From assembly GCA_947490035.1 (NCBI GenBank), contig CANLGS010000217.1, forward strand, positions 1 through 6,936: a DNA stretch of 6,936 nt, read 5' to 3'. The number at the start of each line of letters is the position of its first letter. Positions within the stretch are counted from its first letter, which is position 1. Made by a program: the position numbers and the translations under genes. The stretch comes from Gemmataceae bacterium (GTDB lineage: Bacteria; Planctomycetota; Planctomycetia; Gemmatales; Gemmataceae). Positions 1 to 4,756 of this stretch are shown here, piece by piece. Below the pieces are notes generated by a model that searched no databases, was not told where the DNA came from, and worked only from the letters and a program-made list of their open reading frames with translations.

Positions 1-2
1 CG

Positions 3-224
3 CTCAAGGGCATCGCGGCCGGCGAGATCGAGGCGACCGTGGTGCAAGACCCGTTCGCCTACGGGTACGAGTCGGTGAAGGCGCTCGCGACGAAGAAGTA
101 CGACGTGCCGCTGATCCCGTACCGGATCGTTACGAAGGACGGCGACGGCACAGCGGCCGGGCCGAAGGTGGCCGACTTCGAGACCGACCTCCGCGCCAAG
201 ATCGAAGCCGGCAAGAAGAAGTAG
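3..224 (+). CDS. Sugar ABC transporter substrate-binding protein, C-terminal end (partial)
   Basis: This is the last 73 codons of a gene that begins left of the window; it ends at TAG 222-224. The visible protein starts LKGIAAGEIEATVVQDPFAY and continues through a stretch reading GYESVKAL. This matches the closing helix-strand segment of periplasmic binding proteins of the ribose/xylose class (Peripla_BP_4 fold), where a G-x-I-x-A-T-V-x-Q-x-P motif followed by a helix is typical. The tail is Lys-rich (ends GKKK). The protein would bind a monosaccharide in the periplasm and deliver it to the permease encoded at 2055-3032. The order binding protein, ATPase, permease on one strand supports this role. 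The sugar-contacting residues lie mostly outside the window, so the substrate is unknown. The family call is fairly safe despite the short fragment; a closely related non-sugar binding protein cannot be excluded. Confidence 0.8.
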   Translation, partial: LKGIAAGEIEATVVQDPFAYGYESVKALATKKYDVPLIPYRIVTKDGDGTAAGPKVADFETDLRAKIEAGKKK

Positions 225-242
225 CCACTCGATCCGAACACA

Positions 243-351
243 AAGAGCCGCAGATGACGCAGACGGACGCAGATCAAGACCAGAAGCAAGTTTTGTATTC
301 AAACACTGCCTTCTGATTTATCTGCGTCCCTCTGCGTCATCTGCGGCTCTT
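243..351. repeat. Long inverted repeat, 32-bp arms, between binding-protein and ATPase genes
   Basis: Left arm 243-274 and right arm 320-351 are reverse complements over 32 bp with a single C-C mismatch (264 against 330), separated by a 45-nt AT-richer loop (275-319). The arm begins AAGAGCCGCAGATGACGCAG. As RNA this would form a very stable stem starting 19 nt after the binding-protein stop and ending 19 nt before the ATPase ATG. A hairpin here could protect the upstream message from 3' decay or reduce read-through, as REP elements do between malE and malF in enterics; that role is inferred. The arm contains the internal near-repeat GACGCAGA/GACGCAGAT. I recall similar GCAGATGACGCAGA strings scattered through planctomycete and related genomes, but cannot check copy number here. 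Confidence 0.9.
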
Positions 352-370
352 CTTCTTTGCGCGCTCTCCC

Positions 371-1924
371 ATGCCCCCACCGCGACTCGCGATCACCGGC
401 GCCCGCAAGCAGTTTCCCGGCGTGCTGGCGCTCGACGGCGTTTCGCTCGCGCTCGCGCCCGGCGAGGTGCTCGCGGTCGTGGGCGAGAACGGCGCCGGCA
501 AGTCCACGCTCATGAAGATCGTCGCCGGCGTGTACACGCCGGACGCGGGCGAAGTGCTGCTCAACGGCCTTCCGATCCGCTTTCCCGGACCGGCGGAAGC
601 CATCGCCGCGGGCGTCACGCTCATCCACCAGGAACTCAACCTCGCCGAAAACCTCACGGTCACGGACAACCTCTTCCTCGGCCGCGAAGTCACGTTGGGC
701 GGTGCGCTCCGTGTCCTCAACCACCGCACGATGAGTGGACACGCCGCGGCACTCCTCGCCCGCGTCGGACTGCCAGAAGACCGCGCGAACGTGCGCGTCG
801 AAAGCCTGCCGCCGGGCGAGAAGCAGCTCGTCGAGATCGCTCGCGCGCTGGGCACCGATGTTCGCGTCCTCATCATGGATGAACCGACTTCCAGCCTCAC
901 GCAGAAGGAAACCGAGCAACTGTATCTGGTCATCGACGCGCTGAAGGCGGACGGCGTGTCGGTGCTGTACATCTCGCACCGGCTCGCGGAGGTGAAGCGC
1001 GTCGCCGACCGCGTGACCGTGCTGCGCGACGGCAAGAACGCGGGCGAACTCGCGAAGGCGGAGATTACGCACGACAACATGGTGCGGCTCATGGTCGGGC
1101 GCGACCTGAAGCAGTTCTACCCGAAGGTTCACCGCACCGGGACCGGCGGCGCCGCGGTTCTGAGCGTGCGCGACGTGCGCTACCGCAACGGACCCGCGAC
1201 ACCCACCAGCTTCGACGTGCGCGCCGGCGAGATTTTGGGCATGGCCGGGCTGGTCGGTGCCGGCCGCACGGAGTTGTCCGAAGCCGTCTTCGGCGTGCGG
1301 TCGCTCGTCGCGGGGGAACTGCTGCTCGACAACAAACCGCTGCGCATCCGCTCGCCGCGCGACGCCATCGCCGCCGGCATTCTCCTCGTGCCCGAAGACC
1401 GCCGCTTGCACGGGTTGATCCTTCCCGAAAGCGTCGGCTTCAACCTGAGCCTGCCGAACCTCGACCGGCTCACTTCCCTGTTCGGCGTGAAGAAACGCGC
1501 GGAAGCGGAGCTTCATCGCACCTGGATCGACCGACTTCGCGTGAAGACGCCGAGCGCGGCGCAACCGGTCGGGCTGCTCTCCGGCGGGAACCAGCAAAAA
1601 GTGGTGTACGGCAAGTGGCTCGCTCGCGGGCCGAAGGTGCTCATCCTCGACGAGCCGACGCGCGGCGTGGACGTGGGCGCGAAGGCCGAGATTTACGCGC
1701 TGGTGGACGAACTCGCGGGGCAGGGCGTCGCGGTGTGGATGATTACCAGCGACATGGAAGAGTTGCTCGGCATGTCCGACCGCGTCGTGGTGATGCACGA
1801 GGGCAAGGTGGCCGGCGAGTTAACTGGAACGAAGTTGACCGAAGAAGCGGTGATGCGACTCGCGACCGGGGCGACGCCGTCCTCATCCGCCGCGCCTCAC
1901 ACCCAGGGCGTTGCCCTGGGCTGA
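371..1924 (+). CDS. Simple-sugar ABC importer ATP-binding protein, double NBD (RbsA/XylG-like)
   Basis: This 517-aa protein has two fused ABC ATPase domains, the usual architecture and length (about 500 aa) of CUT2 sugar importer ATPases. It hydrolyses ATP at the inner face of the membrane to drive uptake through the partner permease. NBD1 has Walker A GENGAGKST (38-46), Q-loop HQE (86-88), a non-canonical signature LPPGEKQ (146-152), Walker B VLIMDEP (D170, E171) and switch His203. NBD2 has a degenerate P-loop GLVGAGRTE (293-301, Lys replaced by Arg), a canonical signature LSGGNQQ (403-409), Walker B LILDEP (D427, E428) and S460-D461 where a switch His would lie. This asymmetry is normal for RbsA relatives. 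ATG 371 is the only ATG before an in-frame stop upstream; its leader is pyrimidine-rich with no Shine-Dalgarno. The last 12 residues (506-517, ending HTQGVALG) and the stop lie inside the inverted repeat at 1886-2013. The substrate is not determinable. Confidence 0.95.
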   Translation: MPPPRLAITGARKQFPGVLALDGVSLALAPGEVLAVVGENGAGKSTLMKIVAGVYTPDAGEVLLNGLPIRFPGPAEAIAAGVTLIHQELNLAENLTVTDNLFLGREVTLGGALRVLNHRTMSGHAAALLARVGLPEDRANVRVESLPPGEKQLVEIARALGTDVRVLIMDEPTSSLTQKETEQLYLVIDALKADGVSVLYISHRLAEVKRVADRVTVLRDGKNAGELAKAEITHDNMVRLMVGRDLKQFYPKVHRTGTGGAAVLSVRDVRYRNGPATPTSFDVRAGEILGMAGLVGAGRTELSEAVFGVRSLVAGELLLDNKPLRIRSPRDAIAAGILLVPEDRRLHGLILPESVGFNLSLPNLDRLTSLFGVKKRAEAELHRTWIDRLRVKTPSAAQPVGLLSGGNQQKVVYGKWLARGPKVLILDEPTRGVDVGAKAEIYALVDELAGQGVAVWMITSDMEELLGMSDRVVVMHEGKVAGELTGTKLTEEAVMRLATGATPSSSAAPHTQGVALG

Positions 1925-2013
1925 GGAGTGGCAGTCTCCGACTGCATCATCTTCACCCGCAAGGGTGGCACTCCTCAGCCCAGGGCAACGCCCTGGGTGT
2001 GAGGCGCGGCGGA
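1886..2013. repeat. Nested inverted repeat, 45-bp perfect arms, overlapping the ATPase 3' end
   Basis: Arms 1886-1930 and 1969-2013 are perfect reverse complements over 45 bp. Each arm holds its own palindrome, CCCAGGGC-3 nt-GCCCTGGG (1902-1920 and 1979-1997). The 38-nt loop contains two further hairpins: GCAGT...ACTGC at 1931-1945 and CACCC-GCAA-GGGTG at 1954-1967 with a GNRA-type loop. The element can therefore fold either as one long stem or as four small ones in a row. Its left arm codes for the last 12 residues and the stop of the ATPase, and its right arm ends 27 nt before the permease ribosome binding site. No transposase is encoded, so it would be a non-autonomous, REP/BIME-like or MITE-like unit. 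I recall the CACACCCAGGGC...GCCCTGGGCTGAGG arm as a frequent repeat of Gemmata-type genomes. Confidence 0.93.
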
Positions 2014-2040
2014 CCACTCTACGGCCTACCGCGCTCGAAC

Positions 2041-2046
2041 AAGGGA
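2041..2046 (+). promoter_or_regulatory. Ribosome binding site deciding the permease start
   Basis: AAGGGA lies 8 nt before ATG 2055. The reading frame is open back to 1911, but that upstream part is the inverted repeat, so this site supports ATG 2055 as the true start. Confidence 0.6.
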
Positions 2047-2054
2047 CAGACAAC

Positions 2055-3032
2055 ATGACGCGCATTTTGGGCGTGCTGGGGCTGGTGCTGGTGCTGTACG
2101 GCGCGCTGTTCGCCTCGCACGACAAGGCCGGCGAAGTCGGCAACCTGATCGACGTAGCCAACTACCAGGGTCAGTACGGGATCATCACGCTCGGCGCGGC
2201 GCTCATCATCATCACCGGCGGCATTGACCTGTCCATCGGGTCGGTGGTCGCGTGCGGCGCAGTACTGTTCGGCGTGCTGATGAACCGCGGCGTCCACCCG
2301 TACCTCGCGGTGCCGATCGTCGTGCTGTTCGGCGCGGGCATCGGACTCGTCAACGGACTGCTCATCACCAGGCTCCGACTGCAACCCTTTCTGGTGACGC
2401 TGTGCGGCATGTTCATCTTCCGTGGCGTCGCGCGATTACTCGGCGATACGGTGAGCATGTCTCGCGTCGCGCAGGCGCACCCGGAGTTCGACGGTGCGCT
2501 GCGGAACCTGCGGTACCTGCTCGTGGGCAAGGCTCCCGCCGACGGCGAGTTGCTGTTCCCGGCGCAGTTCGTCCTGCTGGTGTTGCTGGCCGCGGTGGTC
2601 GGGTTCTTCCTGCACCGCACGGCTTACGGCCGCTACTGGTACGCGATCGGGCACAGCGAGTTGGCCGCGAAGTACGCCGGGGTGAACGTGGACCGGCACC
2701 GCCTGGTGGTGTACGTCGCATGTTCGTCGCTGGCGGCGCTGGCCGGCGTGCTTCTGTTCCTGAACTCGCCGTCGGTGCAATCCGACAACGCCGGGTTGGG
2801 CTGGGAACTGTACGCGATCCTCGGCGCCGTGCTGGGCGGGTGCAGTCTGCGCGGCGGCGAGGGCATGGCGGTCGGGATGGTGCTGGGCGCGATGGTGCTG
2901 CCGATCATCGAGAGCATCGTGAACTTCCGCGGCGACAAGAGCGACGTGATCCCCGCAGTGGTCGGCGTGACGCTGCTGGTCGGCACCGTGGTGGACGAAC
3001 TGATCCGCCGCCGCTCGCGTGTTCACAGGTAG
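2055..3032 (+). CDS. Simple-sugar ABC importer permease (RbsC-like, BPD_transp_2 family)
   Basis: This 325-aa hydrophobic protein is of the usual length for CUT2 permeases (about 320-350 aa), which form the inner-membrane channel. It opens with a membrane helix (residues 4-19). It then shows the family's hallmarks: GGIDLSIGS (55-63), GLVNGLLITRLRLQPFLVTL (97-116) followed by IFRG, a cytoplasmic loop reading YAIGHSELAAKYAGVNV that corresponds to the Y-x-I-G-x-N-x-x-A-A-x-x-x-G-I-x-V coupling segment, and ILGAVLGGCSLRGGEG near the C-terminus. The Asn usual in the coupling loop is Ser here. It ends in a basic tail (RRRSRVHR). ATG 2055 is chosen because it follows an AAGGGA site and because the frame upstream is repeat sequence. 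It lies 130 nt after the ATPase, with a large hairpin between, so the two may be made in unequal amounts. Family assignment is firm; the sugar is unknown. Confidence 0.94.
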   Translation: MTRILGVLGLVLVLYGALFASHDKAGEVGNLIDVANYQGQYGIITLGAALIIITGGIDLSIGSVVACGAVLFGVLMNRGVHPYLAVPIVVLFGAGIGLVNGLLITRLRLQPFLVTLCGMFIFRGVARLLGDTVSMSRVAQAHPEFDGALRNLRYLLVGKAPADGELLFPAQFVLLVLLAAVVGFFLHRTAYGRYWYAIGHSELAAKYAGVNVDRHRLVVYVACSSLAALAGVLLFLNSPSVQSDNAGLGWELYAILGAVLGGCSLRGGEGMAVGMVLGAMVLPIIESIVNFRGDKSDVIPAVVGVTLLVGTVVDELIRRRSRVHR

Positions 3033-3039
3033 CGACGCC

Positions 3040-3957
3040 ATGCCCGAAAATCCGTTCGACAAGGCCGCGCGGTTCGCCGCGGCGCAGCTCGACCCGCCCG
3101 AATTCCTGGCGTGGCTGCTGGAAGTTCCAGCGGAACAGCTCGGCTTCAGCGGCTGGCTCGACACGCGCGGCATCCCGTTCCCCGGTGAACCAGACCGGGT
3201 CGGCGATACCGTCGCGCGCCTCGACCCGCCCGGCGGGAGCGAACCGCCGTGTGCGCTTGCCATCGAGTTCCAGATCGACCCGGACGCGCTCATGTTCGGC
3301 CGGTTGCTCGGTTACCTCGCCGACCTGTGGACGCGGCTCAAACCCGACACCGAGCGCGGAAGCCGGTTCGACGTCGGCGCGGCGGTAGTGAACCTCACCG
3401 GGACCGGCCGCGCATCGCGCGAGATGCATCTGCCCGGCACGCTGGTCTTGACGCAACTTCGAGTCGCGGAGCGAAACCTCGCGCACGAAAGTGCCGATGA
3501 TATGGTTGGTAGGATCGAAGCCGGTGCGCTCGGTCGGAGTCTGCTGCCGTGGCTGCCATTGCTAGCCGGCGGCGGAGAGGCGACAATCATCGAGAGGTGG
3601 AAGCGGCTCGCGGATCAAGAACCCGCGACCCGCCGCCGGGCGGAATACGCCGGCCTCGCGCTCGTGTTCGCGGAAGCATCCGGCTGCCGCGAACAGTGGG
3701 AACTCGGACTCAAGGGGTGGAACGTGAGAGAGTCTCAAGTGGTGAATGCGTGGAAGGCCGAAGCCCGCGAAGAGGGGCGCACCGAGGGGCGCACCGAGGC
3801 CGTACTCGTGATGCTCGAGGAGAAGTTCGGGACCGTGCCGGAAGACCTGGCGGCCGCGGTCCGGGCGACCGCCGACCTGGACAAACTGCGGCAGTGGGTC
3901 GGTGTCGCCGTCCGCGCCGACACGCTCGCCGCGTTCCGCGCCGCGGCCGGCGTGTGA
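3040..3957 (+). CDS. PD-(D/E)XK nuclease-like protein of the Rpn/DUF4351-type group
   Basis: This 305-aa soluble protein has no signal peptide or membrane helix. The N-terminal part (about 1-150) resembles the PD-(D/E)XK fold used by Rpn recombination-promoting nucleases: EPDRVGDTVARL (50-61, candidate metal ligand D52 or D56) followed by ALAIEFQI (72-79), where E76-x-Q78 stands in the E-x-K/Q position. The middle (about 155-240) is helical and rich in Trp, Leu and Arg. The C-terminus has an Arg/Glu-rich linker EEGRTEGRTE, then a Leu-rich end of the kind that closes many Rpn/DUF4351 proteins. I recall this family (DPPEFLAWLL, GWLDTRG...PGEPDR) as multi-copy in Gemmata-type genomes. Nuclease activity and biological role are unproven. 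ATG 3040 is 7 nt after the permease stop, suggesting co-translation; an in-frame GTG at 3019 overlapping the permease is the alternative. The ribosome binding site is weak (AGG at 3027-3029). Confidence 0.75.
   Translation: MPENPFDKAARFAAAQLDPPEFLAWLLEVPAEQLGFSGWLDTRGIPFPGEPDRVGDTVARLDPPGGSEPPCALAIEFQIDPDALMFGRLLGYLADLWTRLKPDTERGSRFDVGAAVVNLTGTGRASREMHLPGTLVLTQLRVAERNLAHESADDMVGRIEAGALGRSLLPWLPLLAGGGEATIIERWKRLADQEPATRRRAEYAGLALVFAEASGCREQWELGLKGWNVRESQVVNAWKAEAREEGRTEGRTEAVLVMLEEKFGTVPEDLAAAVRATADLDKLRQWVGVAVRADTLAAFRAAAGV
3772..3795 (+). repeat. In-frame 12-bp tandem duplication in the linker of the Rpn-like gene
   Basis: GAGGGGCGCACC occurs twice in a row (3772-3783, 3784-3795) and a third copy begins (GAGG). 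It encodes the repeated E-G-R-T unit of the EEGRTEGRTE linker. A multiple-of-three unit keeps the frame, so copy number can vary without breaking the protein. Confidence 0.85.
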
Positions 3958-3976
3958 ACCGCACCCTCCCGGCGGC

Positions 3977-4002
3977 GTGAGTGACAACGCGTTGTCACTC
4001 AC
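3977..4002. repeat. Perfect 26-bp palindrome after the Rpn-like gene
   Basis: Each half-site is GTGAGTGACAACG, and the two halves meet at 3989/3990 with no spacer. As RNA it would fold as an 11-bp stem with a CGCG loop, 19 nt past the stop at 3957. No T-run follows, so it is not a standard intrinsic terminator, though it may still stabilise the 3' end. Its accidental translation SDNALSLT is one I recall from many Gemmata-type annotations, suggesting a dispersed repeat. A dimeric protein could also bind it. The rest of the 229-nt gap (3958-4186) shows only a weak promoter-like pair and a ribosome binding site. Confidence 0.9.
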
Positions 4003-4048
4003 TCGTGGCACGCCGCTCGCGCCTCGTCTCAATCCGCACAGCCGGCGC

Positions 4049-4077
4049 TTGCTTTCCCCGCGCGCCGTCTCTACCAT
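4049..4077 (+). promoter_or_regulatory. Possible sigma70-like promoter for the small HTH gene
   Basis: TTGCTT (4049-4054) and TACCAT (4072-4077) are separated by exactly 17 nt and lie about 110 nt before ATG 4187. The match is partial (3/6 and 4/6 of consensus) and such pairs arise by chance, so this is tentative. Confidence 0.25.
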
Positions 4078-4175
4078 CATCCCATCACCACGACCGTTCG
4101 ACGCGGTCACGCGGCGCAGGCGCCCGGCAGGCGGGCGGCAACGACGGGCGCCCGGTGCCTCCACCGCACCCGCAC

Positions 4176-4180
4176 GGAGG
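4176..4180 (+). promoter_or_regulatory. Strong ribosome binding site fixing the HTH gene start
   Basis: GGAGG lies 6 nt before ATG 4187. The frame is open much further upstream (to 3902, through the palindrome), so this site identifies the real start. Confidence 0.8.
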
Positions 4181-4186
4181 CGACAC

Positions 4187-4576
4187 ATGGGGAAGAAAAA
4201 GGTGGACGCCTCCGCGGTCACGCTCACTTCACTCCGGGCGGCGCGCCTGTACCGGCTGCTCACGCTGCTCCGCGGCGGCCCGCAGACGCGGGCGTCGCTC
4301 CTCCGCCGCCTCAAACTCGACGTGCGCGGCTTCTACCGCGACCTCGAATCGCTCCGCGCGCTGGGCATCGAGGTGACCGCCGGCGACGACACCAAGTACA
4401 GGCTGGCGGGTGAGGTGGACGACGCGCTGGCGAAACTGCCGTTCCCCGATCCGGGGCTGAACGTGCGGGACGCGCTCCAGCTCGCCAACGGCAGCACCTC
4501 GGCGCACCGCAAACTGAAGCAGCGGGTGAACTCATTCCTCAACGGCCCGCGCGGCCGACCGAACAAGCCGCGGTGA
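4187..4576 (+). CDS. Small winged-helix DNA-binding protein, DeoR/YafY-type HTH without sensor domain
   Basis: This is a 129-aa basic protein. Residues 18-73 read AARLYRLLTLLRGG, then a second helix QTRASLLRRLKL, then a recognition helix DVRGFYRDLESLRALG, then a wing ending KYRL. This is the pattern of the N-terminal winged helix of DeoR- and WYL (YafY-like) regulators, where R-T-x-x-R-D-L-x-x-L-x-x-x-G is typical; here the R-D-L-E-S-L-R-A-L-G part is preserved. WYL regulators usually run to about 300 aa with a ligand-sensing WYL domain, which is absent. Instead a short helical tail follows (about 75-129, Lys/Arg-rich at the end). It probably binds DNA as a standalone repressor or architectural protein; the target is unknown. 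The 26-bp palindrome at 3977-4002 is upstream and could be its operator, but that is speculation. The stop (4574-4576) overlaps the first base pair of the repeat element that follows. Confidence 0.72.
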   Translation: MGKKKVDASAVTLTSLRAARLYRLLTLLRGGPQTRASLLRRLKLDVRGFYRDLESLRALGIEVTAGDDTKYRLAGEVDDALAKLPFPDPGLNVRDALQLANGSTSAHRKLKQRVNSFLNGPRGRPNKPR

Positions 4577-4605
4577 GTAGCCCGCCACTCCGTGGCGGTT
4601 CTTCT
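4575..4605. repeat. Direct repeat copy 1 of the composite element
   Basis: This 31-bp unit is identical to 4613-4643. It contains a hairpin, CCGCCAC-TCC-GTGGCGG (7-bp stem), flanked by GAGTAGC and TTCTTCT. It begins within the TGA of the HTH gene. Confidence 0.9.
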
Positions 4606-4612
4606 GTCTTGA

Positions 4613-4643
4613 GAGTAGCCCGCCACTCCGTGGCGGTTCTTCT
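4613..4643. repeat. Direct repeat copy 2 of the composite element
   Basis: This is an exact 31-bp copy of 4575-4605, separated from it by 7 nt (GTCTTGA). It carries the same 7-bp-stem palindrome and forms the outer arm that pairs with the inverted third copy at 4727-4755. Confidence 0.9.
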
Positions 4644-4646
4644 CTT

Positions 4647-4714
4647 GTGGCACAGACATTCCTGTCTGTGTGTTTTGGTGGGTGTCGCCGCACAGACAGG
4701 AATGTCTGTGCCAC
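4647..4714. repeat. Inner inverted repeat with 24-bp perfect arms
   Basis: Arms 4647-4670 and 4691-4714 are perfect reverse complements; each contains CACAGACATTCCTGTCTGTG (in the right arm as its reverse complement), itself a partial palindrome. The loop is 20 nt (4671-4690). With one bulged base at 4715 pairing continues outward to 4644 and 4718. The unit lies inside the outer CCGCCAC repeats. I recall its translation AQTFLSV...TDRNVCAT as a common spurious peptide in planctomycete annotations. Confidence 0.92.
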
Positions 4715-4726
4715 CAAGACAAAGGC

Positions 4727-4755
4727 GAAGAGCCGCCACGGAGTGGCGGGCTACT
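4727..4755. repeat. Inverted third copy of the CCGCCAC unit closing the composite element
   Basis: This 29-bp stretch is the reverse complement of the units at 4575-4605 and 4613-4643 with one mismatch (G4732). It ends 2 nt before the TCA that marks the stop of the minus-strand gene at 4757. With copy 2 and the inner inverted repeat it can fold into one long cruciform or hairpin between two convergent genes, which may act as a two-way transcription barrier (inferred). Confidence 0.88.
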
Positions 4756-4756
4756 G

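Noticed and set aside
243..351. tRNA or riboswitch in the gap before the ATPase
   Set aside because: The structure is a single long stem of repeat type with no cloverleaf, no CCA end and no known aptamer core.
299..1798. 499-codon open frame on the minus strand opposite the ATPase
   Set aside because: It is His/Arg/Ala-rich with no recognisable motif and mirrors the ATPase gene, which has all ABC motifs. Long antisense frames are expected in high-GC coding DNA.
1911..2054. 48-residue N-terminal extension of the permease
   Set aside because: This part translates the inverted repeat, lacks homology to permeases, and a ribosome site marks ATG 2055.
2436..3293. 285-codon minus-strand frame across permease and Rpn-like genes
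   Set aside because: It is low-complexity (His/Gln/Arg), spans two well-supported plus-strand genes and shows no domain.
3977..4002. Classical intrinsic terminator
   Set aside because: The hairpin is not followed by a T-run on either strand, so only a palindrome is claimed.
3902..4186. 95-residue N-terminal extension of the HTH protein
   Set aside because: It overlaps the Rpn-like gene's end and translates the 26-bp palindrome; the GGAGG at 4176 fixes the start at 4187.
4575..4643. CRISPR-like pair of direct repeats
   Set aside because: There are only two direct copies with a 7-nt spacer, plus an inverted third copy; no spacer array and no cas gene are present.
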